A DNA stretch of 64,000 nt from JAJRTE01 sp964418585. GTDB taxonomy: Bacteria; Myxococcota_A; UBA796; JAJRTE01. A program made the position numbers and the translations under genes. The notes beneath the pieces were generated by a model. The model was not told the DNA's origin and did not search any database. It saw nothing but the letters and a program-made list of their open reading frames with translations. Positions 34,932 to 43,113 of this stretch are shown piece after piece (position 1 is the first letter of the stretch; each line of letters opens with the position of its first letter). Location of the stretch: NCBI GenBank assembly GCA_964418585.1, contig CAYQMG010000187.1:12920-76919 (forward strand), written 5' to 3'.

Positions 34932-36518
34932 CTATCGAGGGCAAGGGATACCGCCGGAGGCGAGCGCTGCGGTGATTTCCGGACCGTATTCGTCGGCATG
35001 GATGACGTCGACCCAGTAGGGATTGACGAGGCCGCACTCGAGCACCTTGAGAACGTTGTCGGTCTGGTCGAGGAGTTCATACTGGTCGAAGGTCTCGGTC
35101 CAGTATCCCCCCTTGTCGGAGTTCACGGTCTCCACGTCCTCGAGCCAGATGAGCCGCGGAGTGTACGGGCAGAACGTGGCGGCCTGGCACCCGGAGTCGG
35201 TGACGATGAGGGTGCCGTCGCCCACGTGGGACACCTGGCGGGGGAAAGCCCACCCGGGAAGCGACTCGGTGGGTTGGTAGAGATCGTGCATGTAGTCCGG
35301 GGTCTCCATGAAGTCCCGAATCAACAACACAGGACAGGTGCCACCCGGGGGATCGGTCCCGTTGTACTCATCCGATTCGGCGAATCCGGCCGAGTTGCAC
35401 AACCGATAGATGTGGCCTTCCGGGCTCCCGTTGACGACCAGGTCGCCCCCATGAGGCATGCGGAAAAAGTGCATGCTCCCGTCGTCTGGCTGTTCCGGGA
35501 AGGTCCAGTGTACCACCCATTGACCGTCGTCCTGAAGTTCCCAGAGCTGAACACGCCCGCTCCGATTGTGGTTCGACTCGATGGACCGGAAATTGATCAG
35601 GTAGAGTTCTCTGTCCGTATCCGGGACCTGGATGAGGTTGTTCGCCTGGGCGAATTCGGGCCAGTCCTGGTTGCGGACATGATCGACGTAGGCGGTTACC
35701 CGACCGCAGGTGTTGCCCCCGGCGTAGTCGAGTTCAACCTTGTACAGGCGGTAGGTGTCGGTTCCTGTCACGAGGAGTTCAACCTTCTGCGTCAGGGGAT
35801 CGTCGGACAGAACCAGAAAATCGTGGGCGTCGCCCACGTGGCAGAGTCCAGACAGCTCTTCAGGCGCATCCGGGTCCGGCTTGCAGGGATCCTCAGGGTC
35901 TGCTGCACAGTAGTCGCCCGGTCCCCCTGGAAGCCCAGAAAAGTCGAGTTCGCTGAGTCTCCAACGAGGTTGGGGCGGATCCGTCATCAAGACCCGCTCG
36001 ATCTGCCCGACAAAACCCACCCGCAGTCCGTTGGCTCCGGCCAGTCCATAAGCAAGGTCAAGGTGATCATGGCCGTCCACCAGGCTGTGATAGCCTCCGG
36101 CGATGAGACAGCCCATCGGTATCTGCGTGCAAAGGTCCGGGTTGATGTCCTCCAGATTCAACAGATAGACCTGGGAGTCCGAGTAAGGATCGATCACACG
36201 GAACAGGTTGGTCTGGTTGTCCGGGACGAGAATCAGATACTCCCCCTCGGGCAGAAGTTGCGGCGTCGGGCTCGCCGGCGTCGGGCTCGGTGGAACAGGT
36301 GTGGCCGTATCCCCGGGGCCGGTGCTGTCGTCATCGCCCGCGCTGGCGTCGTCATCTCCTGCCGGAGAGGCGTCGTCGTCTCCAGGCGAAGTGGTCGCCG
36401 CAGCCACATCATCGTCGTCATCGCCTCCACATCCACTTGTCACGAACCAGGCAGATGACAGAACAAGAAACCAGAGGGCAGCTTTCGTTGTTCGCATGGC
36501 AGGTATCGCTCGAATCAT
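34932..36518 (-). CDS. Lipoprotein of unknown function, possible beta-propeller
   Basis: 528 residues. Signal peptide ending TSGC (Cys30), then an acidic low-complexity linker (GDDDASPAGDDDAS, PVPPSPTPASPTP) like those of other surface proteins in this window. The mature part (about 85-528) has regularly spaced strand-like segments (YLILVPDNQTNLFRV, YLINFRSIESNHN, GDLVVNGSPEGHIYRL, GTLIVTDSGC) and several paired cysteines, consistent with an extracytoplasmic beta-propeller; arylsulfotransferase-like proteins have a similar style, but I cannot confirm their catalytic His. The start could also be ATG 36497; neither has a strong ribosome site. No operon partner is obvious. Function unassigned. 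Confidence 0.7.
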   Translation of the reverse strand: MIRAIPAMRTTKAALWFLVLSSAWFVTSGCGGDDDDDVAAATTSPGDDDASPAGDDDASAGDDDSTGPGDTATPVPPSPTPASPTPQLLPEGEYLILVPDNQTNLFRVIDPYSDSQVYLLNLEDINPDLCTQIPMGCLIAGGYHSLVDGHDHLDLAYGLAGANGLRVGFVGQIERVLMTDPPQPRWRLSELDFSGLPGGPGDYCAADPEDPCKPDPDAPEELSGLCHVGDAHDFLVLSDDPLTQKVELLVTGTDTYRLYKVELDYAGGNTCGRVTAYVDHVRNQDWPEFAQANNLIQVPDTDRELYLINFRSIESNHNRSGRVQLWELQDDGQWVVHWTFPEQPDDGSMHFFRMPHGGDLVVNGSPEGHIYRLCNSAGFAESDEYNGTDPPGGTCPVLLIRDFMETPDYMHDLYQPTESLPGWAFPRQVSHVGDGTLIVTDSGCQAATFCPYTPRLIWLEDVETVNSDKGGYWTETFDQYELLDQTDNVLKVLECGLVNPYWVDVIHADEYGPEITAALASGGIPCPR

Positions 36519-36918
36519 GGGGTTGTCTCATCGCCGCGTGGGGTCTCGCCGCTCCGAGAGCGTCGGGAGGCAGCCGCGCGCAGTTAGCCATCATAGCACG
36601 TTCGGCAATCCGTGCCAGCTACTCTCGCCGCGCGGCCAGTCCAATTCATGTCCGAAAATGAAGAGGGGCGCGCAAGCGCGCAATGCACGCGACCAGACCC
36701 GGCAACTGCTCCGTGGATTCGCAACGGTGCCAGGTCGGTACGTTTCTCCGGGGGGATGGCCCCTTGGGTCGACTCCGATTCACCCAGGAACGCCCCTTGA
36801 GAGACTGGCGGACGGGGCGCGCTGCTCGGGAGGTGGGATCCCGTGGGGGTCCGAGGAAAACTCCATTTGAACGGCGGGCGCCGCAACCTTGTGCCATGCA
36901 CGACTGCGGTGGGGATGG
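36519..36918. other. Non-coding gap, lipoprotein / MsrA
   Basis: 400 bases on the upstream side of the lipoprotein gene. A small perfect hairpin GCGCGC-AA-GCGCGC lies at 36668-36681. A TATGAT on the minus strand near 36593-36598 could be a -10 for the lipoprotein, but its -35 is poor. No supported gene. Confidence 0.45.
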
Positions 36919-37608
36919 TCAGGGCCCGTTCGTGGGCCCAGCGAACCTGGGGACGGGTATGTGGCAGTAGGGCTGCTTGCCGGTGCGGCGATAGTAGTCT
37001 TGATGGTAGTCCTCTGCAGGCCAGAAGTGGGTGGCTGGGACGACTCGAGTCACCACCGCGTATCCACGAGCCTTGAGCTGTGCGATGAGTTGCTGTGCCG
37101 TCTTTTTTTGGTCTTCGGAGGTGTAGAACACCACCGACCGGTACTGTTCGCCCACGTCCGGGCCCTGGCGGTCGAGCTGAGTGGGGTCGTGGATCTCGAA
37201 GAATCGCCTTGCAATGGTTTTGAAGTCAGTCACCGTGGCATCGAACCGCACCTCGACTGTTTCGACATGACCGGTGGTCCCCGAGCAGACGTCGGCGTAG
37301 GTTGGATTGCGCGTGTGTCCGCCCATGTAGCCCGAGGTCACGGAGAGCACACCGGGGAGTTGCTCGAGGTAGTATTCGACGCCCCAGAAGCAGCCTCCGG
37401 CCAGGTAGGCGCGTTCGGTTTGTTTGGGCTGTGGCTGCATGGTCTGGTCCTCCTTTTCCTGCTTTTCCTGATGGGCGAGGCGGGGCGGCCCGAACGAGCC
37501 GCTGCATGCGGCGCTCGCCTGCAAGAGTGTGAGCAAGAGTATTGCCCACGGGTTGGCACGCGGTCTCGAGGTTTCATGGTTTGCCCGTCCGGCGTGTGCA
37601 AGTCTCAT
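36919..37608 (-). CDS. msrA: Peptide methionine sulfoxide reductase A, exported
   Basis: 229 residues. It reduces methionine-S-sulfoxide in proteins. The catalytic motif is GCFWGVEYYLE; GYMGGHTRNPTY, GHVETVEVRFD, FFEIHDPTQLDRQGPDVGEQYRS and HFWPAEDYHQDYYRR are all present. A C-terminal QPYCHIP may supply a resolving Cys. Unlike cytosolic MsrA, it has about 35 extra N-terminal residues with a hydrophobic stretch and SAAC, so it is probably exported, perhaps as a lipoprotein, to repair envelope proteins. ATG 37608 follows CAGGAGAT and overlaps the stop of the adenylate cyclase gene as ATGA, so the two are translationally coupled. Confidence 0.93.
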   Translation of the reverse strand: MRLAHAGRANHETSRPRANPWAILLLTLLQASAACSGSFGPPRLAHQEKQEKEDQTMQPQPKQTERAYLAGGCFWGVEYYLEQLPGVLSVTSGYMGGHTRNPTYADVCSGTTGHVETVEVRFDATVTDFKTIARRFFEIHDPTQLDRQGPDVGEQYRSVVFYTSEDQKKTAQQLIAQLKARGYAVVTRVVPATHFWPAEDYHQDYYRRTGKQPYCHIPVPRFAGPTNGP

Positions 37609-39206
37609 GGAGATCTCCTGGACCCGGGGTCTTCCTTGAGGTCGGAAGGGGTTGCCCGGCGGTGGCCCAGCAGCCGGAAGGTCTCGAGGCGTCCCACGCC
37701 CCGAATGTCCACTCCGCCGGCGTTCTCGAAGGTGCAGTGGTCGAGCAGGTGATCCGAGATTTCCCGGGTCACCAGGATCTCCCCGATTCCGGCGATCTCG
37801 CACAGTCTGGCAGCGCGGTTGACCACGGTTCCCCAGATGTCGTAGGCGAACTTGGTCTGCTCGAGCACCCCGCCCAGGGCAGGGCCGACGGCAATGGCGG
37901 TCCGTACCGCAACGGCGCGGCCATCCGGGCCCCGGAGTGCCGCACACCGGTCCCTCGCCTCCAGCGCCGCAGCACAGAGCGCCTCGAGTCCTCCGTTTGA
38001 ACCCGGAGCGATGACCATGTAGGCGTCGCCAATGGTTTTGATTTTCTCCACGCGATGGCGCTTCATGACCGCGTCGAGGGCTGCGAAGAATCCCTGGAGG
38101 AACGTTGCGATCTCCTCGGCAGGGAATCGCTCCACCAGGGCGGTGAACGACACGATATCGATGAACATCACCCCCAGCCTGTCGTGGTATTCCACCACTG
38201 GAATCTCCCCGTCCTGGATTCGCCGCACGAATCGTCTGGGAATCACGTTCAACAGCAGGGCTTCACTCCGTTTCTTCTCATCCAGGAGGAGCTGGTGTTG
38301 CAGTCCCCGGTCCACCACGGCGGCCACATGACGCGCCACGAGCTGGAACCGGACCGCGTGGGCTTCCTTGTACACGTTCGGCTTTCTGCTGGAGAAAAAC
38401 ACGAATCCAAGCGGTCGACCCTGGGAGTAGAGGGGGCACGTGAGGCTCGAGCGCACCCCCTCTGAAAGAATGCGTCTGGTAGAAGTGGAATTTGGATGTG
38501 CGTCCAGGTAGGCTTCGAGGTCATTCAAGACTCGAGGCTTCCGTGCATGCAGAAGCGCCTCCAGGCTGCTCCCGGCGAGCGGTGCACTGTACCCGACTTC
38601 GATCGCGCGGCTCGAGTACTCACTTCGGGCCCAGATTGCGGTCACCGTGTCCGGGGTCGGGGAGAGGACCGAGAGGCCGATCCGATCATACGGAATAACC
38701 TCTCGTAACGTGTCATACAACTGACTCATCGCCTCGTCGAGCCGGCTGGACAGGGCCAGCCGCGCGGTCACGTCCAGCAGACCGCGAACCCCTTCCATGG
38801 TTTTGGTCGCGCCACCACCTCCGGTGAGGCGGATGAGACCGCTGATGGAGGGGGATTCGACCTCATGAGGACCGCCGCCGTTCGGCAGCCGCGCACCGGC
38901 GTAGGCTCGCTCGTTCTCTTCCAGCATCCCGGTGAGCCGTTCCAGCGAGGCGCGGAGTACCTGCTCACGTCCCAGGAGCCGGTCCACCACATGGCCGAAT
39001 CCCAGGAATACCAGCAGCGTCAGGGTCCGGGTCGCGATCTCGGTCCCGTTCCGCCCGCATGCGAGCGATTCGCCCAGGGAACCGTCGCCAAGAACGTAGG
39101 CATGGAACGCCGACTCCACGAACCACACGGCAAGACCGAGTCCCACCCCGAGAAGCGTGAACCGCATCCGTGGTCTCTCGCCCGATGGTCGCGCGTTTCC
39201 TCCCAT
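37605..39206 (-). CDS. Membrane-anchored GAF / class III adenylate cyclase
   Basis: 533 residues from ATG 39206 (ATG 39167 is an alternative). Two N-terminal hydrophobic segments (LLGVGLGLAVWFVESAF and LTLLVFLGFGHVV) anchor it, followed by a short coiled coil (LRASLERLTGMLEENERA), a GAF domain (about 140-315; YDRIGLSVLSPT, SLTCPLYSQGRPLGFVFF) and a class III cyclase domain (about 335-510). The catalytic domain has the metal Asp segment MFIDIVSFTALV, the adenine-selecting Lys in KIKTIGDAYM, and FAYDIWGTVVNRAARLCE with the transition-state Asn and Arg. Adenylate rather than guanylate cyclase activity is expected. GAF suggests control by a small molecule or redox. Its stop overlaps the start of exported MsrA. 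Confidence 0.9.
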   Translation of the reverse strand: MGGNARPSGERPRMRFTLLGVGLGLAVWFVESAFHAYVLGDGSLGESLACGRNGTEIATRTLTLLVFLGFGHVVDRLLGREQVLRASLERLTGMLEENERAYAGARLPNGGGPHEVESPSISGLIRLTGGGGATKTMEGVRGLLDVTARLALSSRLDEAMSQLYDTLREVIPYDRIGLSVLSPTPDTVTAIWARSEYSSRAIEVGYSAPLAGSSLEALLHARKPRVLNDLEAYLDAHPNSTSTRRILSEGVRSSLTCPLYSQGRPLGFVFFSSRKPNVYKEAHAVRFQLVARHVAAVVDRGLQHQLLLDEKKRSEALLLNVIPRRFVRRIQDGEIPVVEYHDRLGVMFIDIVSFTALVERFPAEEIATFLQGFFAALDAVMKRHRVEKIKTIGDAYMVIAPGSNGGLEALCAAALEARDRCAALRGPDGRAVAVRTAIAVGPALGGVLEQTKFAYDIWGTVVNRAARLCEIAGIGEILVTREISDHLLDHCTFENAGGVDIRGVGRLETFRLLGHRRATPSDLKEDPGSRRSP

Positions 39207-39410
39207 GCCCGTCCCCGGTTGTCGGCAGAAGCGTGCCCGGTTCGACCGCCGCAACGAAGGTGCACACCCGCCCTTCGGTGCGGGCGGACCGCCACGCACC
39301 CTTGCTCTCTGGTCATGACAACAATATGGACGGAGCGCTTGCCGTAAAACCCGGCACGGAATCCAAACCCCCGAGAGCAACGCTCCCGAAAGGCGGGAAA
39401 ACCTCGAGGC

Positions 39411-39671
39411 CTAGTCTTCCGAGGGGGTGATGAGCAGGTAGGCCAGGATGAGTATCACTGCGCCGGCGACCATCGCAGCCACTCCTTGCGTGCCACGGGT
39501 GAAACCAAAGGCCTTCCAGCCCACGTAGCGGCCGGCCACAGACCCGGCCACCCCGAGGAAGGCAATGGTGGGACGCGAGACCCTGGCATCCGCCCGTGGG
39601 GGAATCAACAGGTTGATGATGAGTGCTACCATGAGCCCGGCAAGCAGCATCTTGATGACGACCCAATCCAT
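39411..39671 (-). CDS. GlsB/YeaQ/YmgE-type small membrane protein
   Basis: 86 residues from ATG 39671, which follows GGGGAG. Three hydrophobic segments: IKMLLAGLMVALIINLL, TIAFLGVAGSVAGRYVG and VAAMVAGAVILILAYLL. The glycine-rich pattern and size fit the transglycosylase-associated (GlsB/YeaQ) family, small inner-membrane proteins often induced by stress, of unknown biochemical role. The reading frame extends upstream into the 3' end of the spermidine-synthase-like gene but that part is unlikely to be translated. It lies between that gene (50 bases upstream) and the adenylate cyclase. Confidence 0.75.
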   Translation of the reverse strand: MDWVVIKMLLAGLMVALIINLLIPPRADARVSRPTIAFLGVAGSVAGRYVGWKAFGFTRGTQGVAAMVAGAVILILAYLLITPSED

Positions 39672-39720
39672 GCAGGACTCCCCAATCCATTCCGAGACAC
39701 GGACTTGTCCCGGAACCGCT

Positions 39721-42222
39721 TCATCTTCTCTCCAAATCCTGGTCGGCCCGGGTCGCGTCACCCGTGCGGCCGCCTCGAGGAACCAGGACGGCCACCGAGC
39801 GCTTCTCCAGGGCCTGTCCCGTCCGTCCATGTACCAGGAGTGCGGATACCGCGGATACAAGGTAGCATCCTGCGGCGAGCATGAACACTGCGGACATGCC
39901 GACGTGGACACTCACCACCACGGCCAGGACCGAACCGAGCACGCCTGCTGCGCCGTTGACCCCCCAGTACCAGGGCAGGTCATCCTGGCGGGTCGCCCGG
40001 AATCGTCGCAGGCCCAGAGGCACCAGGAGTCCGAGCGGCAAGCCGGTCACCGCAACCAGGGCGACCATCCCGGATTCGGCCCAGGGCCAGGGGGCCTGCC
40101 GAAATGCCTCGCCCACGCGCCCCGTGAGCACGCCGATCGAGGCAACGGTGGCGGCGGCAATGATTCCGGCCGCCACCAGCGCCGGTTTCCGTGCGGGAAT
40201 TCGGCTGCTGAGCATGCTCCCATGGCCGCTCGCGGCGGTGAGCGTGCCGAGGACGAGGGCCATGGCCCAGGTGGGTTCTCCAAGGATCCCGGTGGCGCGC
40301 TGGAGCAAGGCCATTTCGGTGAGCATGAAGCCGGCGCCCACGGCTCCAAAGAAGAGGAGGCCGGGTGTTGCACCGGACCCGGCAGGGGGGGAGACTGGAG
40401 GAGCGGGGGGTGCACTTCGGTGGGCGGTCCGGGACGCGACGCAGAGCGGCACGAGCACGGTGAGGAGCCACATCAGGGTCATGGCCGCCAGTGTGCCGAG
40501 GAGTACTACCGTGGCGTGCAGATTGCCTCGAACCACGCCTGATGTCGCTTCGAGCGCTTCGTGCACGGCCCGGGGCCGCAGCATGTGGAAGAAGTATGGC
40601 CGGTCGTCCGTGGGTGGGGAATAGTCGAGGAGCGGGTCGCGGCAGGCCCGGACAAGGTCCGATATTGATCGGGACCGAAGCATCTGGGCGATGGCACCGT
40701 GGCCTTCCGGGGTCGTCCAGGCCGGAAGCCTCCCGGGAATGTGGACGGCGCGGAAGCCGTACCGGGTGGCTGCGTCGTGCAACCGTGCGGCGTCCTGGGC
40801 CGAGAAGGGGGAGGGGGACACCAGGACCGTGGCCACGTCGCCGGCTGCCAGTATGGCCACGTGGGCTTCCGGGCGACGCACTCCGCGTTCCAGCAGGGTG
40901 TGGATCGCAAGGCTCAGGACCCGCCCGGTCTCCCCTGGGCTCGAGGGCTGGTACCATCTGGAAATCGAGAGCACACCCGTCGGGGTCAGCCGGTCCAGGA
41001 GCATTCGCCAGGCCTGGTCCGTGTACAGGCTGTTCTCCACCATGCTGTACGCGCCGGCCACGGTGGCTGCCCATGTGTCCAGGAGCGACATCTGGATACC
41101 CGCGAATCGTGTGGTCGCGCGCGACAGGAATCGCCTCCCATCGGTCACCACCAGGCGCACGCGCCGGTTCGGGAGGATACCGGCGATGTCGCGAAGCGTG
41201 GTCGAGAGGAGTTCCACGAAGATGGAATTCACCTCCAGGCCCACCACGCGGTCATGATGACAGAGCAGGGCCGCCTGAATGTCCCGTCCACCTCCCACGC
41301 CCACGACACAGAAAGGACCTCGACGCTCCAGCGCGTGAACCACCTGGGTCACATCGTACCGGAGGAAAGCGACATCTCGGTCCGAAGTCATGCGGTGCAT
41401 GACCGTTCCAGCACGCCCGTCGATGACCATCCGGACCTGTTTCACCGGAGACGAAAGCGCGCGGCTGCCCGGCCCCCAGTAAACCGGAGGCTCGAGTCGC
41501 TCGGGAAAGACGACCACCCGGGCGATGGCATTCCATCGTTCGAGGAGCCAGTCGTCCCGGGTGATGTGGTTTCCGCGGCTGTAGGCGGGCCTTATCCCGA
41601 CTCCGCGGAGACCGTCCACGCCTGCGGTCACGGCCAGCAGGATCATGAGGCCGAGGGTGACGCGCGTTCGTCCCGTGTGTTTCCGGGGCCAGAGCGCCAG
41701 GGAAGCGGTCAGAGCCGCTGCCGATGTTGCCAGGATGGTGGCCGGCGCCCCCAGGGCGTTGAGCGCGGGCAGGCTCAGAAAGCATCCTGCGGATGCCCCG
41801 GCCAGGTCCGCCCCGTAGAGCGGCCCGATGGGTCTCCGGGCTCGAGTCAACAGTGTGGTCACGGCGATGCCGGAGAAGTAAAAGGGGAGCACGGAGGCCC
41901 CTGTCGCCACGGCCAGCGCTGCAATGCTGGTGCTGGTCCACGAGACATTCAGGGGAAGTCGGCAGAGGAGCACGAGCATGATAGGGGCGGAAACACCGAG
42001 CATGAACGCTGCCCGGGACGCCTCCGCCTCGGCCTCGGCCGGTCGAAACGGGGCCGGCGTCAGGTATACGCGGACCGCGCCGGCGGTCATCCCCAGCATG
42101 GCGGTGGACAGGACGAAAAAGGCCAAATGGTACCAGGTGATGGCGCTGAGCAATCGGACCAGGGCCAGCTCGAGGGAGAGGGTGGCTGCTGCCACCAACG
42201 CCATGCCAGGATAGAGGAACAT
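39721..42222 (-). CDS. Spermidine-synthase-like methyltransferase fold in a polytopic membrane protein
   Basis: 833 residues. About six N-terminal spans (1-200), a soluble Rossmann domain (about 230-530) and about six C-terminal spans (565-815). The soluble domain has VVGVGGGRDIQAALLCHHDRVVGLEVN and LVVTDGRRFLSRATTRFAGIQMSLLDTWA, the nucleotide site of spermine/spermidine synthase folds. Such membrane-bound fusions are common in deltaproteobacteria and planctomycetes; their substrate is unknown and polyamine formation is not proven. The start lies three bases after the stop of the EamA gene, so both are one operon with the transglycosylase further upstream. Confidence 0.8.
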   Translation of the reverse strand: MFLYPGMALVAAATLSLELALVRLLSAITWYHLAFFVLSTAMLGMTAGAVRVYLTPAPFRPAEAEAEASRAAFMLGVSAPIMLVLLCRLPLNVSWTSTSIAALAVATGASVLPFYFSGIAVTTLLTRARRPIGPLYGADLAGASAGCFLSLPALNALGAPATILATSAAALTASLALWPRKHTGRTRVTLGLMILLAVTAGVDGLRGVGIRPAYSRGNHITRDDWLLERWNAIARVVVFPERLEPPVYWGPGSRALSSPVKQVRMVIDGRAGTVMHRMTSDRDVAFLRYDVTQVVHALERRGPFCVVGVGGGRDIQAALLCHHDRVVGLEVNSIFVELLSTTLRDIAGILPNRRVRLVVTDGRRFLSRATTRFAGIQMSLLDTWAATVAGAYSMVENSLYTDQAWRMLLDRLTPTGVLSISRWYQPSSPGETGRVLSLAIHTLLERGVRRPEAHVAILAAGDVATVLVSPSPFSAQDAARLHDAATRYGFRAVHIPGRLPAWTTPEGHGAIAQMLRSRSISDLVRACRDPLLDYSPPTDDRPYFFHMLRPRAVHEALEATSGVVRGNLHATVVLLGTLAAMTLMWLLTVLVPLCVASRTAHRSAPPAPPVSPPAGSGATPGLLFFGAVGAGFMLTEMALLQRATGILGEPTWAMALVLGTLTAASGHGSMLSSRIPARKPALVAAGIIAAATVASIGVLTGRVGEAFRQAPWPWAESGMVALVAVTGLPLGLLVPLGLRRFRATRQDDLPWYWGVNGAAGVLGSVLAVVVSVHVGMSAVFMLAAGCYLVSAVSALLVHGRTGQALEKRSVAVLVPRGGRTGDATRADQDLERR

Positions 42223-42225
42223 GGT

Positions 42226-43107
42226 TCACCGCCGTTCCCTGGCGGACGCTCGTCCCGCCCACCACTCATGGCCTCCGATTGCCCCGGCGATGATGGCGCC
42301 GCCGAGCGCCAGGCGCAAGGGGTCCGCGCGTTCACCGAATACCAGGAGAGCCACGCCGACCGCGAGGGGGATCTTGAGGTTGTTCATGGCAGCCAGCGTG
42401 CCTGCCCGGGTACGGGTGGCCCCCACGTTCCAGAGGAAGAAAGCCAGCCCGGAAGGGACCAGGCCGAGGTAGAGGAGCACGAGACCCTGGGTCCGGGTCA
42501 GGTGGACCGTCGCGAAGTCCACCGTGACCAGGGCCGTGGCCCCGGCCACCACCACCGCGCCCAGGTAGAGCCAGCCGAACAGGGCCAGGTCCGCAACCTC
42601 CTCGCCTGCTGCACGGGCTCGAGCCAGGAGACGCCGGTAGAGCACCTGCCCGGCGGCAAAGCATGCGTTGGATACCTGAACCAGCACGATGCCGGTGACC
42701 GCTCCTCGCCACCCCGCACCGGCGTGAATCACGACCCCGGCCCCCACCACCGCCACCACCGCGGCCAAGGCCGCACCCGGGTCCAGTCGGCGCTCGAGCG
42801 CGTCGTGAATCAGCGTGACGTGGAGGGGGGTGAGCACCGTGAGCAACGCCACCTCGTGCCCGGCAAGGAACCGGTAGGACTGGATGTAGGCGATGTACAT
42901 CACCCCATACTGCAAGGCACCGATGGCCATGAGGGCCGGAATCGACACACGGTCCGAGACCTTGCGGCGGAGAAACGGCAAAAACACAAGGGCACTGAGC
43001 AGCAGACGGATGGCGGCCACCAGACTGGCGTCTACCCCTCCGAGGTGACGTTTGATCAGTCCGAACGAGAAGGCCCAAAGCAGGGAAGCAACCAGGAGAT
43101 GGATCAT
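42226..43107 (-). CDS. EamA-family (DMT) transporter
   Basis: 293 residues with ten hydrophobic spans in two EamA repeats (first half LLVASLLWAFSFGLIKRHL; second half VLVQVSNACFAAGQVLYRRL, then LGLVPSGLAFFLWNVGATRT). The family exports or imports small metabolites such as amino acids, carboxylates and amines. It sits six bases after the transglycosylase stop and three bases before the spermidine-synthase-like start, so the three genes are likely co-transcribed. Confidence 0.88.
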   Translation of the reverse strand: MIHLLVASLLWAFSFGLIKRHLGGVDASLVAAIRLLLSALVFLPFLRRKVSDRVSIPALMAIGALQYGVMYIAYIQSYRFLAGHEVALLTVLTPLHVTLIHDALERRLDPGAALAAVVAVVGAGVVIHAGAGWRGAVTGIVLVQVSNACFAAGQVLYRRLLARARAAGEEVADLALFGWLYLGAVVVAGATALVTVDFATVHLTRTQGLVLLYLGLVPSGLAFFLWNVGATRTRAGTLAAMNNLKIPLAVGVALLVFGERADPLRLALGGAIIAGAIGGHEWWAGRASARERR

Positions 43108-43113
43108 GAGGTA

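Noticed and set aside
36603..36617. Sigma54-like TGGCAC...TTGCC on the minus strand
   Set aside because: The two boxes are about two bases too close for a -24/-12 promoter.
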